Assembly (NCBI GenBank): GCA_023525975.1
Contig: CM042038.1
Span: 8,495,272 to 8,559,271, forward strand
DNA: 64,000 bases
Direction: 5' to 3'
Source of the DNA: Smallanthus sonchifolius
Lineage: Eukaryota > Streptophyta > Magnoliopsida > Asterales > Asteraceae
The first letter of the stretch is position 1. Each line of letters opens with the position of its first letter. The notes beneath the pieces were generated by a model. It saw only the letters and a program-made list of their open reading frames with translations, was not told the origin of the DNA and ran no database searches. A program made the translations under genes and the position numbers. This document shows, piece after piece, positions 12,222 to 23,502 of the stretch.

Positions 12222-12887
12222 ATGGCTACTCAAGATCATTCATCTAACCTTGATGATGAATCAGAAGAGACTGTTTCTCTGTGTGATCTTCCTGTTTATG
12301 GCTGTGATACTAAATATAGCACTACAGCTTCTGAAGACTCCATGAAGAACGATGAAAGCTTTGAGTTCTTCAGTCAAGAATATTGGTTGAAAAACAATAA
12401 AGATTTAGAATTTTTTCCAAACAAAGATACCATTTTTGGTGGAAATTTGATTCTTCCTAAAAAACCCATGTCAAGAAACACCCAAGAATTCAAGAAACGT
12501 GATCATGGAAGCAGCAAAGTTGATCAAGATTCTGGTTCTTGCAGGAACAGTGAATTTTCCAAGTTGATGTCGATGAACAAGGGGAGAAATCATGGCGGCA
12601 AGCATGAAACGAAGAGGGTGTTTCCGGCATCTGCGTCAATGAAATCAAGGTGGTATTATTATGGGTTTGGATTGGCTGGGATTCCGACGGAGATGGACAT
12701 GAGTGCCATTAAAAGCAAGCAAAACCGACACCGGAATAGCCATTCGGATGGTGGCCGGAAGGTGGAGAATGGTGGTTTCCGGCAAGGGAAAGGGTTGGGG
12801 AGGTTGATTAGAGACTTGAGTTGTGATGGTGAAACCCAAGCCAACTCGATGGTGAAGGCTTCCCTTGTTTATATTCCTAGGGTTTAA
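12222..12887 (+). CDS. Uncharacterised plant protein, tandem copy 2
   Basis: A 221-residue single-exon protein, collinear with the product of 1169-1825 and about 85% identical by eye. It adds a Tyr after FFSQE and an Asn-Ser before the EFSKLMSMNKGR block. Conserved parts are SLCDLPVYG, FFPNKDTIFGG, KKPMSRNTQEFKKR, SRWYYYGFGLAGIP and GLGRLIRDLSCDG; the spacer segments vary. The ATG at 12222 is in an ACCATGG context. An in-frame ATG at 12159 exists, but the upstream frame is not shared with copy 1. Function is unknown to me; no membrane segment or signal peptide is seen. The two copies are now separated by about 10.4 kb, filled mainly by transposons inserted after the duplication. Both reading frames are intact. 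Confidence 0.75.
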   Translation: MATQDHSSNLDDESEETVSLCDLPVYGCDTKYSTTASEDSMKNDESFEFFSQEYWLKNNKDLEFFPNKDTIFGGNLILPKKPMSRNTQEFKKRDHGSSKVDQDSGSCRNSEFSKLMSMNKGRNHGGKHETKRVFPASASMKSRWYYYGFGLAGIPTEMDMSAIKSKQNRHRNSHSDGGRKVENGGFRQGKGLGRLIRDLSCDGETQANSMVKASLVYIPRV

Positions 12888-13615
12888 TGATTTTTTATGT
12901 TAATTTTCTTTTATTTTTTTTGTACAGAAGTTTGGGAGTAGTTTTCAGAAAAAACTGTAATAGATTCTCTGTCCTTTTAATACAACCAAAACTTATAATA
13001 ATTGGGTTATTATTGATAGAACTTGAATACGATATGTATATCTATTCTTGTTTAAAAGATTAATTATAACCCATATTTAAAATCATGTAATATGACTACG
13101 GTTCATGTCACCCTTTATCTAAATGGGTTGATGGTTTGTAAACAAGTAAGAAACATGTTGATGAGTTGATATGTTTAGTTTTATTACAGCTCGAACATGA
13201 CCACTTTAATTAAATGTGTTAAACAGGGCAAGCGGAAGTAGGGACGACAATGAGAGATATATTGGTAATCCATCTCCAATACTCATCAGGTAATTAGCCG
13301 TCAGATATTGGACATATCTGTGGGTATCAGATATGCCTATTAGTGTGTTAAAAAAATACATGTTCGAATTTCCAAAAGTATATTTTTTTTCCTACCATTC
13401 TCATTTTTATATAAATATGTTTATAGCAACTCTATCAAATTAAAATATGAGAAATTGCATATATATTGTTATAATAAGTCTTAATAGAGTCGGGGAACCT
13501 TAGTCAAGAGAAGTTAAAGCTACTTTGGTCAATTGAGTGAGAAATCCAAAGTTGAAGGATTAATTCTGTGAACTTGGAACTTCTGGGGTTGAAGTTGCAT
13601 TCCCGTAACTTAGTT
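12888..13615. other. 3' flank of copy 2 and intergenic DNA
   Basis: The first 60 bases (tttttgtacagaagtttggg) match the 3' flank of copy 1 and are probably 3' UTR. The rest is AT-rich and shows no gene. Short phrases such as gggtatcagatatgcc near 13322 recur loosely at 13950-14060, without clear repeat structure. Confidence 0.5.
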
Positions 13616-13805
13616 TGTTATGAATGGTTAGCTAACCATTTAGGGCTTAGGGTTCCTAATTAGTTTTCAATTTTTTCTTCAGTTTCATTCTCTTGAATTC
13701 ATCTTTGAGTTGTTCTTGTAATTCGTTTCTATTCATTTTGTAATTGTTTGATGATTAATAAAGAAGTGATCGTATAGTGTTGAATTTCTTGGTGTGATAC
13801 TCACA
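13616..13805 (+). mobile_element. Possible Copia-type solo LTR
   Basis: The stretch starts tgttatgaatgg, contains a 16-base perfect palindrome (atggttagctaaccat) near its start and an aataaa signal near 13758, and ends gtgatactcaca. Length (190 bases), TG...CA ends and the polyadenylation signal are typical of short plant Copia LTRs. No matching flanking duplication was found, so the call is tentative. Confidence 0.35.
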
Positions 13806-14407
13806 TATATCAGCATCGTCGTAAACATATTTAAAGTATCTAAAATACGTAAATACATATCTCAAAAGAAATGACCAATTTTCATTTAATAAAGCTAATT
13901 TATTGAAACATTACTAGTCAAGGATTACATAAAAATTAAAAAAAAAATCCGGGTATATGGTTTGGGTAAATGGGCATATAGTTTTGGGTAATCGGCCCGG
14001 GTATCACCTAATTTCATACCCGCAATTTTTTTAAACTAATCTTATACCCGTCCAAATGTTTTCGGTTTTAGGTATTCTCGTCTGGTTCAAAAAAAAAATC
14101 TATCATCTTTAAACAAGCATGGCCTAGTTATTAAATGGAGTAGATATGATCACCTAATTATTTTCATGTCGGATTACATGTCATCTCAAAAAATTGAGAC
14201 CCTAGTTACAACTAATTTTAATCGGACCTCTAATAGTATATAGCAGAATGTTTAACGTTAACGTAATATTCTTTTTACTATCTTGACATTGTATTTATTT
14301 GAATTTGTAGGATTTATTTTTATTTTTTGGATGTAATAGCTATTACAAGTATACATGAAATTTGCTTCAACTTGCAAGTATATATTGCTAAATAATGAAA
14401 AAATAAA

Positions 14408-15595
14408 GAGTAAACTGCAGTTTTCGTTCCTAAGGTTTGAATCGATTAACATGTTCAGTCACTCCTTAACAGTATGGGTCCCTGATGTTACATTTCTTAA
14501 CACTTTTAGTCCAATTTCGTTAACTTTGTTAAGTTTTTCAGTTAACCTTTGTTAAATGACTAAAATACCCTTGAAACACCCCCTCTTAACACTTTTAATC
14601 CAATTCATTTCCTCACTCCATCGCCAACCGCCGCCGCCATCAACACCGGCCGACTACCACCACCACAACCACCCACAACTACCACCACCCCCACTGCCTA
14701 ACCCCCTCCGCAACAGCTTCAAGATCCAAAGGTTGACTCCCAAAAAGTCAAAATTGAAATCAAACCACCTTGAATTAAACACATGAGCTTGAAATAATAA
14801 TCCAAAAGGGTTACTATCTTCGATGTGCCCATCGGCGGTCAAGGCAATGAAAGTCAAAATTGAATTCTAACCACTTTGAATTAAGCACAGGAGCTTAAAA
14901 TCCAATGTCTCATTAGAATTTAGTTGTAACCGCCATCAACACCGGGCGACCACCACCAGCAACCACCCACAACTGCCACCACCAGCCACCACCCCCTGTA
15001 AATCAAAAAATGGTGGTTTTGCTTTGTGCTAATTTCCAGAACCAATATGAACGATCTGAAGTCTGAACATGAGTTAGCTTTGTTTAAGATAGTACTGGCG
15101 GCGGAGATGTCACCGGCGGCTGAGAAGTCATCGGAGGCGGAAACAGTCTTCTAGCTTCAGGTCCGTTCATTTGTATACGAATTTTTCAAATCTCTTCGTC
15201 GGGAAAATTGAAGCACAATCAAAACAAACTTCCTTAGCAGTTTGTGGTGGTGGCTGATGGGGGAGAGTGGTGGTGATGGTCACCGTGGATGTCGCCGGAG
15301 ATCTCCGCCGTGGATCTCGCCGGAGCAGAGGCTCTCTCTCCCTCTCTCCCTCCCTCTGAAGGAGAAATTAGGGCGTTGTATATGAAAAAACATGGAATAA
15401 GATAAAGAATGAAATGGGAGGATGAAATTAAGGGTAAATCGGTAATTTGATATGAAAACTAACAGAAAATTTAATGACCGTTACGTCCACGGATGTAAAC
15501 TGTTAAGAAATGTAAACTTAAGGACTCATACTGCTAAGGAGTGAATGAACCTGTTAATCGGGTCAAATCTCAGGGACGAAAACTACAATTTACTC
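14408..15595. mobile_element. Non-autonomous MULE-type element, 1188 bp
   Basis: A perfect 9-bp target-site duplication, aaaaataaa, lies at 14399-14407 and 15596-15604. The ends are gagtaaac(tg/...) and its inverse, and terminal inverted repeats of about 100 bases agree at roughly 80% (for example ttcactccttaacagtatg against its counterpart at 15525-15545). The 9-bp duplication and long arms place it with Mutator-like elements. The interior has no transposase. It holds two related copies of a CCACCACC-rich segment (14625-14760 and 14930-15000) and a GGTGGTGATGG / CGCCGGAG-rich segment (15240-15340), unlike the AT-rich surroundings, which suggests captured genic DNA. Confidence 0.85.
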
Positions 15596-15683
15596 AAAAA
15601 TAAAATAAAACAATGATGCACAAATGGAAGGAAGAAGATCGAAACAAAACAGAGAGAACAATAATCACTTGATAATAAATTTA

Positions 15684-16555
15684 AGGCTTTTTTTACATAT
15701 TCCTCCCTATCAAACTTCTAAATTACATATATCCCTAACTCTTAACTTTAATTACATATTTTCCAATTAACTTTAAAATTACTCAATTGCCCTTCACAAA
15801 TATTTAGAAAATAGATATATGTAAATATTACTTTAATGTGTTCATCAAGGGTAAAATGATAATAAAATAAATTATTTTAAATGAATTAGATAAATCTTAT
15901 CATACTAACATAATAAATAAAAATCTTTTGTGCCACGTGTCACTATCTGGTTACTCCCCACCTTATTTTCCTGCCTCTCTTTGCTATTAATTATTAATTA
16001 TTCTGCTTCACTCTCCTATTAAATAATAATCTTTGTATTAATAAAAAAAAATCATATGGACACGTGTCACTTTTTGGTTCATTTTTATCATTTTTTTCCT
16101 TCCCTCTTTCCTATTAAATACTGATATCAAAAGAATTTATTTTTAGATGTTTAATATAAATTTAATTACAGATACTTATTATTTCATTATAAATAGTTAT
16201 TGTACCATCAATCAAATGAATTTAATATGAATTAACAGAGCTTATAACTGTCACGAAAAATTACATTTTTTAAACACATATTTGACAAGTGTGTTAACAA
16301 ATTAAATTATATTTTAATCAACCAATGTAATACACTGGTTTATTCAACCTTGTGTATTGCACGAGTTTTTAAAAATATAATTTTTTATTACTAATTAAGT
16401 ATATAACATTTTATTTATTCAACCCGTGTAATACACGAGATTTTAACATAGTATGTAATATATAGGTTTTAGGAGGGCAAATATATAATTAAATTTTAGG
16501 GTTTGATAAATATGTAATAAAAGAATTTAAAAATGATATATATGTAAATGCCCCT
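15684..16555. mobile_element. Terminal-inverted-repeat element hosting a Helitron
   Basis: The left arm begins aggctttttttacatattcc and the right arm, read in reverse, begins aggggcatttacata. A 7-bp duplication aaattta flanks the element (15677-15683 and 16556-16562). The arms continue inward as an imperfect inverted repeat (ccctatcaaacttctaaatt against its partner at 16484-16507). No coding sequence. The centre is occupied by a Helitron-like insertion (15900-16451). The superfamily is unclear. Confidence 0.6.
15900..16451 (+). mobile_element. Non-autonomous Helitron (nested)
   Basis: The 5' end tcatactaacataataaata resembles the family start tctatactatataataaata seen at 19730 and 28962. The 3' end has the hairpin region cccgtgtaatacacgag followed by acatag, a degraded CTAG terminus. 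Two extra copies of the hairpin motif precede it (near 16329 and 16353). No coding sequence. Confidence 0.55.
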
Positions 16556-16562
16556 AAATTTA

Positions 16563-17456
16563 AAATCAAAAGGTAGCAACAATTTGATTCTAGTTTCCTT
16601 TCCATTAAGAAAATTTTTGAAGATCACTGATTGGCAAGGTTAAAGTGTTAGTTTAACACGTAAGTTTCTTTTCATTAATGGAATTTTGGTTTATTTTTTT
16701 AGTTTAACACGTAAGTTTCTTTTAATTAAAGGAATTTTATTTTCTCTTTTACTAATAAGACCTTTTCTTAGTAACGAGAATTTGTCACGTTATTTCTTAT
16801 ATTACTTTTATCCTTATATTTTTATAAAATAATCTTAAATTAAAATCCGAATCTTTACCTTCATTAGATGATTCTTGATCCATCATCGGATTTTATGATG
16901 TTGGTTAGCTTTTTCTAAACTTGTAATTGATCTCCTCAAGGACCCGTTTGGCAGTTATTTTGATCGAATTGAAGGAAGGTTTACAACAATTATCATATCA
17001 TGCAAAAAATTTTATATATCCTATCTATTCTTTTCTTTTAAATTTACATTTATTTTAGATATTCATTTAAACCTTGAAATAATATAAAAACAAAAGTAGT
17101 TTTGTATTTCCAGTTTACTTGTATTTATTTTGGATAGAAAACTTTGAGATATGTTCTATCATCTACAATTATGATAAAGATAAAATATAGTGTGACCACT
17201 TATTTTATCGAAAGCGGAAAAAGGGTATTTCTTTTATTTTCAATATTGAAGGTGAAAGAAATTATGACGTAAAAAACAGTGTCGAATAATATTTATCACT
17301 TTATGAAAGTGGAACATGGTACCTTTTCTTGGATTAAAATAAAATATTTTCTTTCAAATAAATTGCTGACTTTAGATCGACTTTATTGTCAAATAATTGA
17401 GAAATGATTAGTATTATTAAATGGGTTGATCCGTTTTTGAAACTTTATATTTGCTT
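16563..17456. other. AT-rich intergenic DNA, no gene seen
   Basis: No ORF or element boundary is supported. A phrase agtttaacacgtaagtttct occurs twice (about 16650 and 16701), a small direct repeat. The remainder is simple AT-rich sequence. Confidence 0.5.
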
Positions 17457-17882
17457 ATATTATAATAACATGCTTATAACTTGTGTAATACATACTTGAT
17501 TAAAAATATCAATACATAAAATTCTTAAGTTTTTATGTATAATTTTTACAGGTGTAAAAATATAGTACATATATTAAAAATAGAAAAAAATCAAAATATG
17601 TAAAAATTAATATATAATTGGGTTTGATGGTCCGTTAATTACTATTTAATTTAATTTGACTTTCATTATTATTTGATTGAAAATTAAAGTTACGTAATTA
17701 GATTTAAAAATTTCTTATAATAAATGTGTTGTATTAGTATAATTAATATTTTTTAAAATATATTATTATTAAAAGTTAGAGATGTATTTAATAGAAGCGA
17801 GATATGAGGAAAAAAATGATAAGAATGAATATGTAAGCGACACGTGATATAAAAAAAACTTTTATTTATTAGATAGTATAGA
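17457..17882 (-). mobile_element. Non-autonomous Helitron
   Basis: On the minus strand the 5' end is TCTATACTATCTAATAAATA at 17882, followed by the conserved CACGTGTCGC-like segment (cgacacgtg at 17838-17846). The body matches the copies at 27391-27825 and 40374-40807. The 3' end (low coordinates) is degraded: cttgtgtaatacatacttg stands where the family has a GTGTAATACAC hairpin and CTAG. Confidence 0.6.
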
Positions 17883-18023
17883 TAATTATTCTTAATCAAA
17901 TATATTTATGAAATTATCTTTCCTCGTAGTTATAACTACAGTTTTGATTCCTCTCGTAGATGGTAGATCCAATTAACAGAGTTTACCTATGTGTTTTTGT
18001 GGCTCCCGTCGAGTGCTTAGGAA

Positions 18024-18630
18024 CAATGTTTTTAGAACCGGACAATGAATCGGACGTATTAGAGGTTTATTGGTCGGACATGTATGACCGAACTGAAGAA
18101 CCAGAAAATGTAATAAATAATATAAATATTTATAAAAAAATATAAAATTAGAACTTTGATGAGTGGGTGAACACGGGAGTTCGATGAGTTCGATCTTCAA
18201 AGAGGGGCGAAGAATAGGGACTTCGATCCTCAAATCCAACACAACTTAGTAGAAGACTTTGACGAGGGAGTGAAGTAGCGACTTCGAATACAACGCAGAC
18301 TGAGCGACAACTTCTAAATCAAATCAAAGACATACGATTTTGTCCTTTTAAAGTTTTGGGAGTCTCGTTTTGTCGAGAAGAAGAAAATGAGTGAATGTGA
18401 GTGAGCGGCTGTACTGGAATTTTAGGGTTAAAAGAGTTGTTTTGTGATTTTTTATTTGTTAAAAAACTCAAAAAGTAAATTTGAGACCCGGTTCAACCCT
18501 CGGTTTACGGTTCACAGTTCGACCGGTTAATCGTTTGAGCGGCCTGTTTTTTTATAGAACGGTCTCACAACATACCGCCGAATGTACCAGTTCCCGGTTG
18601 GACCGGTCCGGACATGGTTTAAAAACATTG
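18024..18630. mobile_element. hAT-type non-autonomous element, 607 bp
   Basis: Ends are caatgtttttagaaccggac and, in inverse, caatgttttt then aaaccatgtccgg. The flanks cttaggaa (18016-18023) and cttaggac (18631-18638) agree at seven of eight positions, the duplication length of hAT elements. The interior has no transposase and no ORF of note. Confidence 0.7.
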
Positions 18631-18728
18631 CTTAGGACCCATTCTTCTCTCTAGGATGATGTATTACTTGATAATAAGCTTCTAGATAAAAGACTTTTGA
18701 CTTTTGAATCGAGATAATAACAAAACAT

Positions 18729-18982
18729 TTAAAAATATATGATTTATCACTAACTCGAAACAACGCAGACAAGACCGGAAAATATAGGGGATCGAATGTG
18801 TGTCGTACATATCTTCTAGCCCGTTAACCCTTATTTTCTTAAAATATCACCTGACACTTAAAAATATGTGATTTATCACTAACTTGAAACAACGTTGACA
18901 AGATTGAGAAATATAGGAGAATGTGTGTCCGACTGATCTACTCGACACATTAACCCCTTATTTTCTTAAAACATCATCTGAC
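18729..18982. repeat. Tandem duplication, about 125-129-bp unit, two copies
   Basis: Both units contain gatttatcactaact(c/t)gaaa, then caacg, gaatgtgtgtc and ttattttcttaaaa. They differ at several bases and by small indels. No coding role is visible. Confidence 0.7.
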
Positions 18983-19099
18983 TTGTAACTTAACATCTGA
19001 GATCTCCTTAGTGCCTTAGACATGAGGTTAGCTTATATCCCTTTGCTCCCACTATGCATATACATACTAACCACTCCTCAAGAAAGTTAGCATCATCTT

Positions 19100-19275
19100 C
19101 AGGGGCGGATCTACGCCTAGGGCAGGGGTACCTGTCGGTACCCCTCAACTTTCAACACGTAGTGGGAATTTTCGACGCGCAGCGAGAATTTTTTTTTTTT
19201 TACCGTTTTATGTATCCAGATACCCCTGAAAGAAATTTTAGATACCCCTGGATTTTTTTCCTAGATCCGCCACTG
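19100..19275. mobile_element. hAT-type MITE, 176 bp
   Basis: The element starts caggggcggatctacg and ends tagatccgccactg, giving inverted ends CAG(T/G)GGCGGATC. It is flanked by a perfect 8-bp duplication, atcatctt (19092-19099 and 19276-19283). The size, ends and duplication length are diagnostic of hAT MITEs. The ggggtacc segments near each end extend the inverted repeat. Confidence 0.9.
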
Positions 19276-19729
19276 ATCATCTTAACCCAACTCATTAGAT
19301 ATCAGTCTCACACTCATGTCATTAATTCTTATATGCTTGTCTCATACACATCCCATGTCATATATGAGGAGACCTGATCTCTCAAACACACAAAATAAAA
19401 GAACCCACTAGGTTAACCCGAACATAACCCATTTAACTAAAAATGTTCACAGGTTCAACTTGAACCCGCTTAGTTTAAACTCAAACATGTAAATTTCATT
19501 TTAAGTTTGTGTCGTATTTTCATGTCTTATCCTAAATTCACACCGTAGTCAAAATACTGCTCCAATATTTGATTATTTTCTTGCCCATCTAGCATCTTGC
19601 TAGTCGGTGTTTTATAATATCTAGCCGTTCAAAATAAAATATTCGATTATTTTCATTTCGAGAACATGGAAGGTTAAAATTTTACTCTCTCTCTTCTAGA
19701 GGAACGGGACGTGATTTCATTAATCTATA

Positions 19730-20124
19730 TCTATACTATATAATAAATAAAGGTTTTGGTGAGATACGTGTCACTTTCGGATGCATCTTCAAGATGTTTT
19801 CCCGCATCTCTCTCTTATTTAATAATGATATTAAACTAATACATTTTTAAGTATTTAATATAAATTTATTTATGGATATTTATTAACCAAATAAACTTAA
19901 TATAAATTAACATTTATCAATTACATAAAAAGATTAATGCTCATTTGAAAAAAATGTTTTTAAAGAAGTTTTTATTTGATATAAAAAAATGTTTTCAACA
20001 CACATAATACACGAGTTTATTCAACCCGTGTAATACACAAGTTTTTAAAGAAATAATTTTTATATTTCTAAGTATATAACATTATATTCAAATTACCCGT
20101 GTATTACACGAGATTCTAACCTAG
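19730..20124 (+). mobile_element. Non-autonomous Helitron, 395 bp
   Basis: It begins tctatactatataataaata, inserted after an A, and ends with the hairpin region cccgtgtattacacgag, spacer attctaac and CTAG followed by T at 20125. These are the TC start, 3' hairpin and CTRR end of Helitrons. An earlier hairpin motif lies near 20020, so the 3' region is duplicated within the element. No Rep/helicase coding. Confidence 0.8.
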
Positions 20125-20789
20125 TGAGATATATAACTATATATTGCCCTTGATTGATATCGATCTGTATTGAAAAATCTTTCAATTCTTCTTATAAAAT
20201 TCAAATTTAGGTAGCATGAAAGCTTTGTTTCAAGTATTTTAATGGACTTCTGGAGGTGAAGACAATTGGAGAAGAAAGGAGACAAATGTGACTTCAGCTT
20301 TAAAACTTTGATTACGTAACATAACCTATGACATTTTGCCAACATAATTGAAAATTAAAGGTTACATGGAAATGAAGATAAAAAAACACTGTGTGAGGGT
20401 ATGCTTTTATGTTATTGTGAAAATAAGGGTTTAGGGACATGAATGCTAATTTAAAAACAAATGATTATAATCTATTTGATAAAATTTATATAGAAATGTT
20501 ATTTAAAATAGACGCTAGGATAAAATAGTTAAATCCCTAAATTACTCTTCGCTCTCCTCTCTTTTAATTTAGGGTAAAAAAATAAACTGTACTCGTTTGA
20601 ACCGGTAAATCAAACCAGGTTGTGGAATTGGATTTCAACTTTCTTCTTTAAAACCTTATTTACCGATTCATTTACTACTTTAGAGTTTAGTCTCCATATT
20701 TTATTTATTTAAGCCTTATATCTTGTTATAACGTAAATCTATACTAAAATATAAAATATTATTATATTTAGTTGTTATATATATATATA
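20125..20789. other. Intergenic, no gene seen
   Basis: AT-rich sequence with no supported gene, RNA or repeat boundary on either strand. Confidence 0.5.
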
Positions 20790-20995
20790 CACGAGGGCGA
20801 GCCTTGAAGTAACTGGTAATGTTGTTTCTTTATGACCTCTAGGTCACGGGTTCGAGCCATGGAAACAGCCTTCTGCACAAAGTGTAGGGTAAGGCTGCAT
20901 ACATCAGATCGCGGAGCGATCCGGCCCCTCACCGGACCCTGCACAAATGTGGAAACTAAGTCAAGCACGAGATACGTTTGACTAAACAAAAAAAA
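20790..20995 (+). mobile_element. Au-like SINE
   Basis: Recognisable parts are an A-box region (cgagccttgaagtaactgg), a B box (cacgggttcgagccatggaa), the body phrase gtagggtaaggctgcataca, and gatccggcccctcaccggac followed by cctgcaca. This order and wording are those of the plant Au SINE family. The copy ends in an A-rich run near 20985-20995. Small differences from the usual wording show it is an old copy. Confidence 0.8.
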
Positions 20996-20999
20996 TAAG

Positions 21000-21759
21000 A
21001 TGTCGCTTAGGACCCCCATATTTAAAGGACCCCAAGTTTTAAAACTTAACTTCGTTTAATTTTCAAGTTTCAACAAGAAATAATAAAAAAATCAGTATAC
21101 TTAAATTTTTTTTACTGAAACTCACTTCAACTTTTAATATGTGTAATTGTGTGTATTTAAGAAATTGTATATAAAACATTGTAAATAATCATATTCTAAT
21201 GTGTTAAGATTCTAAAAAAAATATAAAAAAAAACTGGTCCTAGCTTTATAATTCGTTTTAAGACTCAAAAAGGTTGAGCCAACACTATATTTACTTTTTA
21301 TGTTAAAGCTGTGTTCCCAAGTCTAATTTAAGGAGGAAAAGAAATATAAAAAGAAGCAGATGAAAACCATGTTTCAAAGGTTTTTTTAAGTGAGAAAAAG
21401 AAATAAAATATTTGTGTTCCAGAGTTTTTTTAAAAAAGAAAATTAAGAAAAATAAAGGAAAAACAAACTTTATTTCTATTATTTTAAATTAGAAAGATTT
21501 AAAGATAGTAAAGTCTAGAACACAACGTAACAAAGAGCATTGATATTTACGTTGAAGGCAAAGAACATGACAAGGTGTGGGGCCAGTTGGAAGCACCACC
21601 TCTCACTTTTTACTTTTTAGGAAGCAATCTATTGGTGAGTCAACTAGGTGGCCTCTTTGTCGTTGATCCGGCTGCGGCAATAAAGGTGGCCCCAGGGGGG
21701 GGGAGGGGTAAAATAAAAAGAAGAAGATGTAACAGGAATCATATATTATGTTATATATT
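21000..21759. other. Intergenic, no gene seen
   Basis: Mostly AT-rich. A less AT-rich stretch at 21570-21715 contains a run of nine G and short open frames but no recognisable protein, so I make no call. Confidence 0.5.
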
Positions 21760-22557
21760 CATATATTATATGTGTTTTTTTAATAAAAAAATAAAAATAT
21801 AATAATTTAAAATAATATGTAAAACAAAAAATAAAATTATTTGTTTTCTTAATTAAGTAATAATGAGAATTCAAATTTTATATTATTTTTTTAAATAAAA
21901 ACATTAAGATAATTAAATTTCAAAATTCAAACTTACTTAAAATATGAAAAATTAGAAGATTTTAATGAGAAAAAAGTATGGTGATGACATGTGGTATTCT
22001 TTTGAATCATTTATTATAATAAGGATTTATATTATATGTAATCCAGGATTTTTTTATGCATGTTTGTGAGTTATTTGAGATCGGCTCGTTAAAAGTTTGA
22101 ATCGAGCCGAACTTAAACGAACTTCAGGCTAAAAATAAGCTTGTTTAATAAACGAGTCCATATATTATATGTGTTTTTTTAATAAAAAAATAAAAAAATA
22201 ATAATTTAAAATAATATGTAAAACAAAAAATAAAATTATTTGTTTTCTTAATTAAGTAATAATGAGAATTCAAATTTTATATTATTTTTTTAAAATAAAA
22301 ACATTAAGATAATTAAATTTCAAAATTCAAACTTACTTAAAATATGAAAAATTAGAAGATTTTAATGAGAAAAAAGTATGGTGATGACATGTGGTATTCT
22401 TTTGAATCATTTATTATAATAAGGATTTATATTATATGTAATCCAGGATTTTTTTATGCATGTTTGTGAGCTATTTGAGATCGGCTCGTTAAAAGTTTGA
22501 ATCGAGCCGAACTTAAACGAACTTCAGGCTAAAAATAAGCTTGTTTAATAAACGAGT
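21760..22557. repeat. Near-identical tandem duplication, 399-bp unit
   Basis: Unit 1 (21760-22158) and unit 2 (22159-22557) differ by only about three bases or one-base indels (for example gtgagttattt against gtgagctattt). The units start catatattatatgtg and end aataaacgagtc. Both include a GGCTCG / CGAGCC-type segment that continues beyond unit 2. Such low divergence means a very recent duplication, or an assembly artefact. Confidence 0.9.
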
Positions 22558-23290
22558 CCAAGCTTCACTTATTGAGCTCGAGCCGGCTCACGAGCCTATT
22601 ATTTTATATTTACTTTTAATTAATACAATAAATATATACTATTCAACTTTATTGTTCCTACTTATACCGCTATTAACTACATTTGGGTATTCTCTTATGT
22701 CTTATTTTAATTTATAGTCATCAAGCATTTATATATATTTCGGATATTTAAATAATCAAGATTAACAGTCACACCAACTTCCAAAAACAGATAAACTAAA
22801 CTATTCATTCAACCACCATGTCCAGATTAAGTTAATTAATTACTTCAAACAAGTTGCCACAAACAGAGACTTGATTAGTTGATTGTTTAAATTTTCAAAC
22901 TTGTACAACTTAATGCTCAAATATTGACCTTCACATAGGTATATAACTTGATCTTCACGTAAAGCTTGACATCCACGTTTAGCATGACACTATTTTTATA
23001 AAAAGTCTCAAAAGTAAATAAAAATTAATTAATTTTAATGTGCTACTTAATTAACAAATTTGTTGAGAACTTTATACATTTTATCATCTTTTTTTCTATT
23101 TTGTTATCTTTTATTTTCTGATAAGAAAAAGGAGGAAGAAATGAGAGTTGATGGTCTCTCAATACCATGGGCCATGGGTTAGCAAGTAAATAAAGGCCTC
23201 AGCCCAATTACTTTATTTCCATTCCTTCAATCAAATTGGCCCACTAAAATTTAACCCAATAACACACAGGGCCAAAACTCTAATATACCG
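22558..23290. other. Intergenic, no gene seen
   Basis: The first 50 bases hold a short imperfect palindrome around gagctcgagccggctcacga. The rest is AT-rich without supported features. Confidence 0.5.
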
Positions 23291-23502
23291 TTGGCCATTT
23301 GATGTAATGGTAGCCCTATGACTTCCCATAGTGGAGGTTTTGGGTTCAAATCCGGGCAACATCAAAAAAGGGGTTTGTGCCCAAGTCATGGGGTTTACCT
23401 AGTTGGGAGTTCCTCCTGTGGTGGGCTGCCCTAGATGTTCTAGGTGTTGCCCCGGAGAAACCCAATTATCGTAGAATATCTAGTGTTGCCGTTCAAAAAA
23501 TA
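23291..23502 (+). mobile_element. tRNA-derived SINE, copy 3
   Basis: This is the best preserved copy of the family at 2029 and 2629. It has an A-box-like gatgtaatggtagccc near its start, a B box gggttcaaatccgg, then ggagttcctcctgtggtggg, gtgttgccccggagaaaccc and the end gttgccgttcaaaaaa followed by A-rich DNA. The A and B boxes are about 40 bases apart, as in tRNA-derived SINEs. Confidence 0.75.

Noticed and set aside
14556..14786. Open frame rich in Pro and His inside the 14408-15595 element
   Set aside because: It is a low-complexity reading of CCACCACC repeats, starts inside the terminal inverted repeat and matches no known protein.
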